From positions 66,769,233 through 66,833,232 of the forward strand of contig NC_086377.1 in the NCBI RefSeq assembly GCF_036588685.1: a stretch of DNA of 64,000 bases, given 5' to 3'. The notes under the pieces were generated by a model. It was given only the letters and a program-made list of their open reading frames with translations. It ran no database searches and was not told the DNA's origin. A program made the translations under genes and the position numbers. This DNA comes from Mytilus trossulus. Taxonomy: Eukaryota > Mollusca > Bivalvia > Mytilida > Mytilidae. This document shows, in pieces, positions 34,836 to 47,311 of the stretch. Position 1 is the stretch's first letter; every line of letters begins with the position of its first letter.

Positions 34836-36694
34836 GTAGGGCGTACCTTGAAAATCCCCTACTCGTGTCTTTGAAGGATAAAACAGCTCATATTACATAT
34901 AAAGACTGGAATGTGTTCACTGGTTTTTTTCAAGTAAAACAAATAAACTTTGTAAAGTCTTTTTGGAGCTTTTTCCAACAAGAAATATTATTATACCTAA
35001 CACAATGTCATCAATATACTGTTGTTTTTTTGTCATCAATATACATGTACTCGAGTTTTGACGAACATTATATGGATTGACACATTTCAATGATACGGTT
35101 CTTTTTTTTCTAATTTGCACTAATGTGGCAGCCTTTGCAATGTGTTCGTACACATATGCATAGAAACAGAATAAATACAAACCCTTTTTAAAAACTATAT
35201 AAACAGTCATTTTCCTAAATCTTTAGATTTTATTAAATGTAAACATGTACCATCATTTGCAATTGTAATTAGTATGATTATCTATATGTGCCTTCTTTGT
35301 TTTGTTTACATAGTTAGGATGGGACCTATGTATGGATGTATCTGTTTGTTCCCCCAATAATAGTACCCTTTCACATAACAGAAGCTGTGTTGGCTTTGTC
35401 CGAGGAAACTTCTGTTGGTGTCTCGCAAAGGATGAATTGAGATTGATATACAAATTAAGGACGCTTAAACTCTATAAATAAGACATTAATGGTCTTGCCA
35501 ATGACACCCTAGGCTGGATATACAGACTTGACGTAATATCTTGCAACATTTCTACTCGCAAAGACTTTTTGTTTTCAAAGTCTATACAGTCCGACTAGGA
35601 TTCCTATTCCAGCATGTCGTTTACCAATTATTGATTACTCAGTAGAGGTAAAGTGCGTATCATCCAGAAACTCAAGGTGCCTAAGAACGTTTTCATCAAA
35701 CATTATAAAAAACATGATTAGACCATTATCTCTTCAATTTGACAGGGACTAGAATGATGGTGTTTATGTTCTACTTGTTGCTGTCAAAGCGGCTGGTAAA
35801 GAAGTCTGTGGTTTTAAACTTTTTGAATTGATGTTTTGTCATAGTGTAAGGTTACCATTGAGATTTGTTAAATACATATGGCTTACTGAACCCACTGGGC
35901 AGAACTTTGCGTCTAGATTTTAAGAAAACATAATTATGTACAGCTTGTTGTATAGTTAGAATGTTTTTTTTAAACATTTCAGCTTAAGGGAATAATATTG
36001 TATGCTGAATATACAAGGAACAGTTTTTTTTAGTCTCGAGAAAAAGTACTTGCACTTGTAAGATGTCAATATAATAAGAATGTGACCTATTTATACTTGT
36101 TTTGAAAATGTGTATTTAAGAAATTACTGGAACAATCGTAGATACTGATGAATTTATTTTATCTTTATAGTTCACTTGATTATAATTCAATAATTATCTT
36201 AATTTATGGTGAGTAATTAACACTTCTACAGTGTTATAGAAGCTTACTTCTTAAATGTTTTAGAAGCTTTTCTTCTACAATTTCCCTTATGTTTTTCCTT
36301 CTTCACCGTTCTGAAGGTTTATGTGGTAACTATATATACAGACAACAAACTGAGACTTATTCAGAAATATAGAAGTATTCTCAGAAGATCTGTTTAAGTG
36401 TCGGATTGACACTTTTGATGAATCCTAGATAAAGCAAAAAAATATAGAATTATAAATTCAGATAGTGATCAGTTATGGTTATATGACTATTTGTAAGATA
36501 TTTCTTACTTGTTATTTGACATTGCTTTTTTGTCTTTTGTAGGCTACAATTTAAAGATGATCTTTGACCGAAATACAGTTATTAAGGCATTTTGAAAAGA
36601 CATCTTATGTATTGCTTCATATCAAATAGACAAATATTGACCATTTCAAACAGCTTCTATGGAAAACGTACCGATTTCAGTAGTACTTTTTCCA
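34836..36694. other. No gene recognised
   Basis: A 97-codon minus-strand frame at 34917-35210 and a 66-codon one at 35253-35453 have no recognisable domain. The second could be old retroelement sequence, but I could not establish it. Confidence 0.4.
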
Positions 36695-36745
36695 TTTGCT
36701 TCTTCCATTTCTTCTTCTTTTTTTTCTTCTTTAACTTCTACCAAA
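36695..36745. repeat. Pyrimidine-rich low-complexity tract
   Basis: Dense run of TTC and T on the plus strand with almost no purines. It explains the phenylalanine-rich open frame there. Confidence 0.85.
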
Positions 36746-39700
36746 TATTGAACAGCTTCAAAAAGAGACAGATACGTTAACTCCACCAACAGTCATCCTT
36801 TTCAAAATATCTTATATCCTCTAGCCTGCAACAATAAAATGAACTTTAACTTATACAGCCTTGGATAACAGACATACATATTAACAATACTAGAATATAT
36901 TACGTTTAAATTGTTTCATGTTGATTTAGCTAATTGTTTTTTGTTATACCTTTCAAAATACTTATCATACCTTAAAATCAAATTATAGATACACAGTTCT
37001 CAATTTATAAAATGTGGAATGAGTTTTAGACCCTACTAACAAAGCCCATTAGTACTCACGTTAAGTCATTATTTCCAAAGTGAACATTGAAACACATACA
37101 CATGAACTTAGTAGTTTTTCTGTTCGTCAGCAGATATGAGCTGTATGTTCCCTTTTTATGAGATGTAAGCTAGTGTCATAGCTTGAACAATGTTTTAATT
37201 AGTCTTCCAAAATCTTTAAATGCAAGACTACTGAATGCCTTTTCTAACTATCTATAATTAACCTTATGCTTTACAATTGTACATTTCGTGTAAAGCACGA
37301 TAAAGTTATGTTGTCCTTTAAACTATCTATAATCATCTGTATTCTTTATAAATGTATTGTGTTTCATTCACGTATACCATGAATAAATTATATTGTATTC
37401 TTATATACTTACCTGTTGATTGTTTTATTTATTAATTTAAAATCACTAATGGGGCATATCATAACTAAATTAAAAGAATTTTATGAGGGATAAAATACGA
37501 TTTAGTTTGTCCTTCAGAAAGTACATATTGATTTACTATTATGCTAAGTCCTGTCATACTGCAGTCATTAGTAACAATGTCAGCGAAGATATGTGTAGCA
37601 AACATGTGTGTAGCATAATTATTTTTTAACGCTGATTTAAATCATAATGAATACAAAGCGAATTTAACCCATATGTATATGTTATTTGAATGATGAAGAA
37701 CGCAATTAGACTAATTGTATACTTAGACGTGTCAACAATTTAAATTGACTACATTTGTAGTTTTTGTTATTACAAAAAATAAAAACGTTTTAGTAACATC
37801 ACTAGAATTAATCAAGCGTAACTTAACTTCAAATGATCTACCATTAATTGAAATGTATAATTAACTTGTCTTATGTGTACATAATCATGATTCTTTCAAG
37901 TACATGTCATGGTTATTGTGGTTTTGAATGATTTTATATTTTGTTCTGTTTCAGGTGTCAAAAAGATAAATATATCAAAAACTGAATTAAAACTGGTCCA
38001 CTACGAAATTAATTAAACTGTAATGTTCCGTATGGAAAAAATTCAAAACCTGAATGATCAAAATGAAATAAAAATATATAGAAAGCTAAATTCAACAAAT
38101 TCTATTTGGTTGAAACATTATAATTATTTCCTGATCAATATATCCCAACTTACGGCGTTATTTATAAATATGTCCTTTAGTTATCATATTTGATAAACAT
38201 AGGTTGGTGATAATATTAAAACTTAAAGCGATTTGAAATACTTTTAATATGGCCGGAAGGATGAATATGGAAATTAAAAAAAGTTGTGAAAGTCGTCAAT
38301 ATCTAATGGTATAACATTAAGTGATTGATCGATATAGCCCATACAAGAGTCAATTATTGATTAAAAGATGCAAAAGTTAATTGATGGTTTATTGTGTACT
38401 TTTTGTGAAAAGCAATATTCATATAGAAAAAGAAACACATACTACCTATAACACGTTATTAAGATGAAAAACAAAGTATGTACCAATAATATATACTTCA
38501 TGACCAACGAGTAATATTTGTGAAGTTGTTACGGAATATTTATATGAAAAGCGTATTGGGACCTTCCGATGAACTTTTTAAAACCGGACTGTTTTTTAAT
38601 TAATAATATAACACCCTAAAATAAATAATATATGAAATAGTTTCATGCCCACCTGGATATACAGAAATGACACCACCAATTTTTTAAATGGACGAAATTT
38701 AACAGTGCAGTAACTTCTACAGCAATAATAAGAAAGGAAACATGTTCACATTTTATCTGGCAAATTTTAAGTTGGAAACATAACGGTTATTTTTTCGGCT
38801 TCGTATATTTTGGCATACAAACAAAAACAAATTTTACTTAGCAAATGTACGACTCGGTCGATATTTGAAAAGTGAATAATTAAAAAGAAACGAAATAATT
38901 TTAAAAACAAGATTCATTTACAATGATTTGGTCATACTTTCGCTTTAAGGGTGTTACACAAATTTATTTTTGCTAAATCGAACTTATTCAGAAATAACAT
39001 ATTGACTTATTATGATGCTAAATCGTATGATGATTATTCAGCGATACTGTTACTTTTACTTGATTGAATCCGGCAAGAAATGAATACCGCAATATTTTTA
39101 TTTATGAAATTTAATGTAGTTTTTACTTGAAATATGTTATGTTAACATCTTAATATATGGTTGCATTTGAAGTACACTGGTTGAAAAAAATCTAATAGTA
39201 TACCTTTCTAATCTTTTCTGCTTGCATGTTGTTTAGCGTTGACTGCTCATTGATAGGTCTTTTATTAATGTTATGTATTCCTTCATAATACTAGATTCAG
39301 GTAATCTATGTTCTGTGCAATTACAATGCATAAGTATGAATGTGGTTTTACATATAATTCTATAGTTCCAAAGGTTAGAAGTAAAATCTAAAGCAAGAAC
39401 AATTAACAACTTTTTTTTCGTTTTGACAGCTCTGCAATGTTTATAAACGGTTTTGAAATGCACTTAGATAGAATTATTGATCAACAAAACACAGTTGTAC
39501 TTCCTTTATTGAAAATATATCCTTGTCGATCGTGCAGAACACTTTCAAATATTATTTCAAAATTTATTTTCTTTCGATGGTTGTTTGTTCTGAGTTATAA
39601 TGCATAATCTATTAAATAACAGATAATTGAGCGGGGGCATATTTGTTTATAGCAACTTTAGAAATTTGTAAAATCGTAGCGAAAACAGGAAGGCATTGCA

Positions 39701-40104
39701 GAATATTTCAATAATGAAAATTAGCTGTCTGTGTATGTTTACTAACATAAAATAAAATGATCGAAACATGAGGAAGTTTCAGAACAATGAAATCATTCTT
39801 TTGAAATTTCAATGAAAAGTCAATTTCACAGTGAAATGGCATAACCGACAAACTGCATAAAATAACTAGCAAGATAAAATATATCCTCGAAAAATAATCT
39901 ACAAATTAATTATTAAGAAAATTGTATAAAGACAACTTGAAGGAGTTTTTGGCCTATACACAAATTTTACAGAAACAATAACATAAAAAAAAAAATACAT
40001 ATTAAACAGTCGATAATGTGAAATCCTCAAATAATTCAAAATCGCAATTGATCTAAGGATTGATATTGTCCTAAAAATGTCCTTTACCACGTGTTGCTTA
40101 TTCA
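36746..40104. other. Long AT-rich stretch without recognised gene
   Basis: Over 3 kb with only short open frames, none with domain signal or conserved between strands. No family 1-6 repeat was spotted. It may include introns or regulatory DNA, but nothing can be read. Confidence 0.5.
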
Positions 40105-40230
40105 TGTTGGGTCATGTGTTCTATTGTTTGTCTTTTGTCTTCTTTCATTTTTTGCCAGGCGTTGTCAATTCTTTTTCGATTTATCAGTTTGACTGTCCCT
40201 CTTGTATCTTCCGTCCCTCTTTTTCAGAAA
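40105..40230 (-). repeat. Dispersed repeat family 6 fragment
   Basis: Has 'gttgggtcatgtgttctatt', then tcagtttgactgtccctctt and 'cttccgtccctcttt'. Matches the piece at 16640-16815. Confidence 0.8.
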
Positions 40231-41530
40231 CAGTCACCAGATAGTGAGAAATTGTAAAAAGCAAAGTTGCTGAGAAATCTGATTAACTAGAGGTGATTTA
40301 GCCTTGCAAGAATTACAAACTTATTCTTTATTTGCTGAATAATCCTTGTATAACATTTTTTCTCCGTTTAAAACAAATGTATCGACCTAAAATAAATATA
40401 GAGCAACAATAACATTAAAAAAACTACACAAAAAGTAAACTTCTCTTACAACATGAAAGTGAACGTCTAATTCGACTGGCAACTATACTAAGTCCTGGTA
40501 ATATGAACACTGAAGGCGAGTACGACATGTCTTTGTATAAGTTATGTTCTACTTTGTTCTGTTTTGTCTACACATTGATATCGTCATGCAGAAAATGGTG
40601 TAAATTTTATGAACAGAATAGTTCCTATCTTTAAGGAGAATAATACATTTGGGCACGATCCTAATTGTAAAATTGTATAGGATAATCTATAAAGCAAAAT
40701 AATATCGGCTACAAAATAAAGATTGTCAATGAAATGTATTCACAATAGCATATAAACCGACAGTACCTAAACAAAATTGATTGTCAAACAAAAATGTTAT
40801 AATTTTAAGTATGGCAAAAGTCCCGAACCTTAAGGTAAATCAATAAAGACAAATCAATCAAAACAGGAAGGAGTTAACTAATGACGTGTTCCAAAATTTC
40901 ACTCAATTACCAAAATGCAACACATATCTTCAGAGAGTTTCTGAGTAATAGCTATATTTATCCTACCAATCTGAACCGTTTAAATGAGTCAGTACTTTGT
41001 GTGGGAACAGACGTTTGAGAAAGACAGTGTACGAATTACAACCAGAAGCCATTCGTGTAGTTTAATCAGAAAACTTTCTTATTTTACACTTTTTTATACT
41101 GGTATAACCGACAGTTATTTCCAAAAAATTTGAACAATCTTTTATTTTTGATTTCATTAGATTGAATACAAAAAACAAAACAAAAACATTACCTTCCAGA
41201 CTATATCTGTTTTCCGTTGACATACTCATTCATGTTGATCGGTGTCATGGTGGAAGCAAAATCCGCACAATTGTATGTAACACTACAAAACATCTAAAAT
41301 ATAGCAATATATACATGTTTCGCATTTTGACAATTTTTATCGTAATTCCGGTTAAATTGTTATTTTAAACATTGATAGGTTTTACAGGTAAATTACATAA
41401 AGTTTACACCTCAGAAGATTAAGTGTATTCATATTATTCAGCATTTAAATTACTTTATTGATCTCTAATACACGTTTACTCTTAACAAAACGTGTTATCT
41501 AGTAATTTTGTACAAACTTAAGGTAATATA
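40231..41530. other. No gene recognised
   Basis: AT-rich spacer, no assigned feature. Confidence 0.5.
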
Positions 41531-42344
41531 CTGAGCCAAACAAGTTTAGCAACACTTTTTTTTCATTTGTTTCTGCAAAAACAAAAATAAATATCATTGA
41601 TATAATCCTAAGATCTACCTGTAATTTTAGACAGTCGTACTTTTTTCCGAGTGATTGATTTCGCGACCTTTCAGCGTTGCACTGGTAAATGATGTTTTTC
41701 CTTCTGTACCTGTACTTTAATATCGAAATTTTAAAATTATTATTTACTAACGATCAGTGACACACCATTGTTAAGAAAAACACATAAACTTTAGAAAAAA
41801 TGGTGTGGGGCGTCAACCAGGTCTCCCCGAAAATGACCGTCAGAAAGATCTTGGAATGGTTGATGCCGGTATGAATGTTGTAGACATCAAGACTCGATTA
41901 AATGTGCATACGTCAAAAGTTAAAAGACTAACAAACAGATATCGCCAAATTGCAACTGCACAGGATTGGTCGAGATATGGTAGACCCGCATAAACTAACG
42001 TCAGGGTAAGAACGCCATCTCCGCTTAACGTCACCACGTGACAAATTTATTCTGGCTGCAAGAGTAGTGTAGAAACAAAGGGCAGCTGCTGGAGTGTTTG
42101 TCAATCCTCATTGATGCATGTGGAGTATTGACGAGAAAGTCATTTGGAATAAACATTATACGCATTTTCGAATTTTGACCCTACTGCGTTCTATACAAAG
42201 ATATTCCTAGTGAATATGAGTGATAAACATGAATGTCGCTTCTGACATGTCATAATTCCATTGTGTTATTCTTAAAATTTTATGTTGTTATGATTTTGTT
42301 ATAAATAAAATTTGTATTTTTGTTGATAAACTTTTTTAGCTCAG
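41531..42344 (+). mobile_element. Second Tc1-like element, internally deleted
   Basis: The left end reads ctgagccaaacaagtttagc. The right end read in reverse is ctgagctaaaaaagtttatc, giving imperfect terminal repeats. TA lies on each side (41529-41530 and 42345-42346). Inside, a plus-strand frame near 41805-41993 has the Tc1 N-terminal pattern: a helix-turn-helix and the linker VKRLTNRYRQIATAQDWSR, then YGRP. The DDE catalytic domain is absent and the element is only about 0.8 kb, so it is a deletion derivative. It is unrelated in its ends to the element at 14213-15495. Confidence 0.8.
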
Positions 42345-42759
42345 TATTTATACTGACTTTATGATAATATCAAGGTATGTTTGCAGGTTATTAAGATGTT
42401 TATTGAATTAATGATTTTTCTTTGACATATTTTTAACCTAGCATATATAATAAGTCAGGACAAATATGTCTTGCCTTACGCATTTATGATTTGCTGTTAC
42501 TGATTTTTAGGTTCAACGCCTGCATTAAGTGTTAGTACAGTTAAATTGTGTGAGTAAATATTGGCTAGGACTAGATATCAGCACCTGCATGCGAGTACCT
42601 AAACTTTTTTATGTATAAGTTCCATTCCAAATCCTCTCTTTGTTGGGTGTTTGTCTGCATTGTATTGTTCTAATGTGCTAAGCCATTTTCACCTGGCTTT
42701 TATAGGTCAAATTGATCTTGTGCTTTGTACACGACTGATCGTTTATAAATGTGTGTTCC
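42345..42759. other. No gene recognised
   Basis: AT-rich spacer, no assigned feature. Confidence 0.45.
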
Positions 42760-42771
42760 GGGGGGGGGGGG
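42760..42771. repeat. Run of twelve G
   Basis: Uninterrupted poly-G in otherwise AT-rich DNA. Such runs are prone to length error in sequencing and to indels. Confidence 0.9.
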
Positions 42772-43084
42772 ACGTCAAACTTGTTCCATCCCGACACATG
42801 TATGTGCCTGTCGCTAGTACGAGGCCTGCAGTTCGATGCATGTGGTTGTCATTGGTCAATGACTTTTAGTTTTGTTTTCGTAAATTGTTTGTTTAATTGT
42901 CAGATCGATAAATTTTTCTTGTCAGGGTCTTCAAAATCTAGTTTTAACCTGTTATGTATATTTGATTCATTCACACATTGTTGTCAATACAACGAAATTG
43001 ACCGTCAAATGACGCAGAATATAATCATAGCATTCGTTCAGATTAACATCCTGCGATTTTTGTTTTTTTGTTTTCCGTTTTATC

Positions 43085-43340
43085 GATGTTGTCCTATCAC
43101 TAAATATCCCATATCTCAGTCAGCTCTTGCATCTCATATATCCCAGTGAACTTGAAATTGAGAATTTTACTAGAAGTTCTGCTTCATACCTTGATATTTT
43201 CCTCAATAATGAAACTAATGAAGATTTCATACTAAAATCTGTGACAAACAGGAATATTTCAACTTCCCAAACTATCAATTTTCCGTTTTACAGCAGTAAC
43301 ATGCCCTCCTCTCTGTCGTATGGTGTTCACATATCTTAAT
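43085..43340 (+). pseudogene. Retroelement polymerase C-terminal fragment
   Basis: The frame 43127-43339 reads SELEIENFTRSSASYLDIFL and later INFPFYSSNMPSSLSYGVHI. This fits the ASYLDLLLSI ... NFPFLSSNIPSSPAYGVFIS stretch that follows the polymerase domain in a common mollusc retroelement (the same kind as the relic at 9666-9880). The codon run is broken just upstream and after 43339. It is a short relic. Confidence 0.65.
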
Positions 43341-43384
43341 TGAAATCTTATACACGTGCATCTTAACACTATCCAACTTTCATA

Positions 43385-43600
43385 TATAGGAGTGTGATCA
43401 TTACCTTCTGTACCTGTACTTTTATAACGAAATTTAAAAATTATTTTTCACTAACGATCAGTGACACATCGTTGTTAGGAAAAACACTTAAACTTTAGAA
43501 ATAGTTGTATGTTGCGTCAACCAGGTCTCCCCGAAAATGACTTGGAATGATTAATGCTGGTATGAGTGTTACAGACATGAAGCATTTATGAAGCCACCTT
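43385..43600 (+). mobile_element. Fragment of the 41531-42344 Tc1-like family
   Basis: Shares 'ccttctgtacctgtacttt', 'ctaacgatcagtgacacatc' and gcgtcaaccaggtctccccg with 41700-41870, with small deletions, then diverges after about 43600. It shows no terminal repeats of its own. Confidence 0.8.
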
Positions 43601-43884
43601 ATAATTCTTACAAAGTGCTCCATAGTGGTGATATGCCATTTTTTATTTATATTTCTGTAAAAATTACAGAAACCGTTGATGTTTGATGCTTCATCACTAT
43701 TTCCCAACTATATCCATAGTAGATTTTAAAATAAATAATACATAATAATTGCATTTAACCTTATATGTTCTTTTTTTAGCCATGGCTGCCGGCTGTCATT
43801 GGACACATATTCTTAAAAGATAACCTATGATGTTTATGGAAATGTTTGGATAAATTTGTATTTTCAGAGGAGGATATATTTGTA

Positions 43885-43950
43885 AACGTTTACGACGACG
43901 GACGACGACAGCCGACGACGACGACGACGGAGAACGGACACCAAGTAAAG
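43885..43950. repeat. GAC-rich simple repeat
   Basis: Imperfect cgacga triplet array followed by gaacggacaccaag. This arrangement occurs in a known type of mussel dispersed repeat, so it is probably a repeat component rather than a coding Asp or Arg run. Confidence 0.7.
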
Positions 43951-43989
43951 AGAAAGGACCATTTACCAAGACCTGTACCAAGTCAGGTA

Positions 43990-44260
43990 TATGACAGTTC
44001 TTGTCCATTCGTTTTTTATGCGTTTTGTCATTTGATTTTGCAATGTGATTATGGACTTTCCGATTGGATTTTCCTCTGAATTAAGTTTTTTTCCTTTTGG
44101 CTCTTGGGCCAGTTGAACTAAAATTAGATATCTGATCCCAAGGTAAATAATAAAAGGGATAGGTCAATAAAAACTGACAAAATCGACGGGAATTGATCCT
44201 AACTGCTTTCATATTCCTGACTTGGTACAAACATGTTTCGAGCAAAAAACATGATGTTAT
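43990..44260 (-). repeat. Dispersed repeat family 5
   Basis: Reversed core at 43990-44085 ('gattatggactttccgattg'), followed by 'catattcctgacttggtac' at 44210-44230 in the other orientation, suggesting a broken or nested copy. Confidence 0.65.
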
Positions 44261-44261
44261 A

Positions 44262-44640
44262 TAAAAAAAAACGATGTGGTATTATTGTCAATGAGACAAC
44301 TCTCTTCAGGAGACCAAATGAGACAGAAATTAATAACTATATGTCATCGTACGGACTTCAACAATTAGCAAAGTCCATACCGCATAGTCAGCCATAGAAG
44401 GCCCCGAAATGACAAATGTAAAACAGTTCAAAAGAGAAAACCTTCGACCTTATTTATGTTAGAAAAATGAAATAAAACCAAATATGTAGCACAGCGGCAA
44501 ACGGCAACAACTGGCTTCTGATTTGGGACAGGCAAATATATACAGAATATTGCGCGGTTAAACATGTTGATGGGATCCCAACACTCCCCCTGTTCCCTTT
44601 TTAACAGTCCTAAATAGAGACCCTTACTGACATGACTAAT
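44262..44640 (+). repeat. Dispersed repeat family 2, most complete copy
   Basis: Contains in order 'tgtcaatgagacaactctct', 'atgtcatcgtacggacttca', 'ataccgcatagtcagccata', 'gatttgggacaggcaaata' and 'gatgggatcccaacactcc'. Reversed partial copies lie at 10085-10540, 27060-27160, 33975-34120 and 52228-52540. Confidence 0.85.
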
Positions 44641-47311
44641 GGATATATAAGAATTGGAAAATAAAAGGTAGACCGGAATACAAAGGGTTTTTTTTTTTCA
44701 GATAAAGAAGAAAACAAATGGTACAAAAGAGGACACGTAGATTCGGAAAAAACACCCGACGTCTCGAAAAAGCATGGATATTTGCCATTTGCTGTTGAGT
44801 CACCATTAGTAAATCAACACCCATTGTCTGTAATTTCCCTTAAATATTTTGCAACTGGACGCTATTAGTAATTTATATTTAATCAAAGAAACTTCAAACT
44901 TCCTCAATACCATAAAATGTATGCAAAACGAAATATTTAAATCGCGGCTTGTTAAACACGGAAGCGTAGTAACGTGAGACTGTTTTTTGTACATGAAGTA
45001 TAAACATGAAAGACAGCTTACTTTCATGTTACATGAGTTACTACGTTTTATAAACAAATTGATTTATTAGTTGATCGATTCAATGATTGTCGTCTAGTGG
45101 TAAATATTTAAGGCATATTCAGGACTAAAATACTAATAATAATAAAAAAATAAATCAAAATAAAAGATTGTGGTCGGCACTGTTCATAGACGACCTTTTG
45201 AACAAAGTCATGATGAAAAAGAATAATATTCAGCCCATAGAATTGCAGAAAATTAACGTATGCCAAATCAACGACTAATGTTCGGGTTCTTAGCTACATG
45301 GTCCCAAATGTAATGATTATCAGTGGTATTGTGCTAGCTCGATTTAACTTTGATATTGAGACTTATAAATGTTTATTTGGCTTGGGTATACTTTATCTAG
45401 GATTTTTTTGGTTTTGCTCATAAAAATTGGACATTTTTAGACTTTCTGTTTTTCTTTACAAGTACTACTGATAATAAAGTACTGATCGAACTGCGCATAC
45501 AAAACTGTCATTGAACATGAAAAAAATGGATCATAACAAATGATGCTTACCATGATAGTTAAGGTAGCACAATATAAAGAATTTTTAACTTCCAATCGCC
45601 AATCTTTAAAATGCTGTTACTTTCTTAAGACTGCATATAGATTAAAAAGAGAGGTATATATAAACAGATAAAAGAATAATCTTTTAAATGAATGAAATGT
45701 TTTTGTTATGCAATCATTATGTAATCAATTATTATGCAATGAATGGCAAAATCTTTCCAAAGTCAGTTCACTTGAATGTATTTAGCTCTATCATCTCTAT
45801 AACTATACAGGAAATGTCAACGAAATCTTAATCAACACAACAGGAGTCTCAAAAGAGTGTCTCAAATTATCGCTATCATATTTCATTCTCTCATCAATCT
45901 TTAGTTAGGGTAAACATTCTTACAACATAAAAGTAGATAATGTTTAATTAGGTGATCAGTTTGACCTATACATTCTATCCAGAATCTGAGACACTCTTTT
46001 GCAGATAATTGCCTCAGGAACAACATGTGTAAGTTTATCTCTAGTTTTACCTGTCTAAAGAAAGGTTATTGACCCTGAGTTTCCCAATACGTATCAAAAT
46101 AGTTAACAAAAGCTTGACGTGTGACTTTAAAACCTATTTTTTTTATCGCAACATAGATGATGATTTTATAAAATGAATAAAAAGATGTGAGGGCTTAACA
46201 CCAATGATACAGACCTACAAATGCAAAACAACCCCCAAAAATGTAGAAGGCAACTAATGTTATGTTTCTTAGACACCATCTACATTTTACTGTTTTCTTT
46301 TATCTGACGAGCTTGGTGTTTTGTATAAAATTGATCATGACGGTTTTTTTATTGCTGTATAACGATTTCTCTAGAACTGACACTGAATGCTGACCCGAAA
46401 ACCATTATATACTACCCAATAACTATATTTTATTTGATGTTATAATGCCTTTTATGTATAATAAAAATGTTATGGTATATTATTTGAGATACAAGACAGT
46501 TTTAATCAATGAAAGTACAATTTAACTTCAGGAATTCGATTTGTGTGTCTTGTTATAAGTTTCTTGTAACAATATGACCGACGTATTATTTAAATGATAC
46601 ATACATAAAAATTAAAAACATACAAGACTAACAAATGCGACTCAGGCACAAGATGAGACGAGTTTTAGCATTTTATCAGGAACAAATACGCATAGATCAA
46701 AGGTTTGAAAATCCTTAGATAACTTTGAAAACATTCGCACGACACATTTAATAGTAATTTTCAATAATTTTTTCAGACTTTTGAGATTAAAGGTTTTAAG
46801 CAATATTGGAGGAAACACTACTAATCCTTGTTACTTTAAGGGATACTGTGTAATATATCAGGAATACTTTTTGTGTTTTCAATACGCTATTTTCTGATCG
46901 CTTTTGTCATAAGTGTTTTGATTTTTCTCTCACTGTATAATGACTTCTTATTGATGTAAATTTAAAACTTTTCTCCTCAGTGATCTGATTTTTGTGTGTG
47001 TACCTGTAGGTCAATCATTTATCAGATCAATATGTTTTTGTTTACACATTTTTTGTGTAATGTGCGTTGCATTGTGCATCCGCATTGAATGAATAATTTG
47101 TCAAAATTTGATGAAATGTGTTAAAAACAACATGTATTCCATGAATCACACATCATTAATTTGATTGCGTTTCATTTATGTCTTGCACGTCAAAATGTTC
47201 ATGTTTGGTTTCTTTTTAATGATACGAATAATTGGCATCACCCGAAAGAACTTGCTCATGTTGTTAATTGTAATGAGTGCATTAGAAATCGGAATGCCTG
47301 CTGACAAATTT
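44641..47311. other. No gene recognised
   Basis: Holds a small nested palindrome at about 44960-45050 (cgtagtaac ... gttactacg, with aacatgaaag ... ctttcatgtt inside). It also holds an inverted pair caaaagagtgtctca / tgagacactcttttg at about 45853 and 45988. No gene. Confidence 0.45.

Noticed and set aside
34917..35210. First exon of gene B
   Set aside because: The 97-codon frame has no signal matching the nucleotidyltransferase N-terminus and no donor of the required phase was convincing.
42751..43149. 132-codon frame starting with a Gly run
   Set aside because: The Gly run is the poly-G tract. The rest shows no domain, and its end runs into a retroelement relic in a different frame.
45848..46005. 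MITE from the pair caaaagagtgtctca / tgagacactcttttg
   Set aside because: Arms are only 15 bases, and no target duplication or second copy was seen, so it is left as an uncalled inverted pair.
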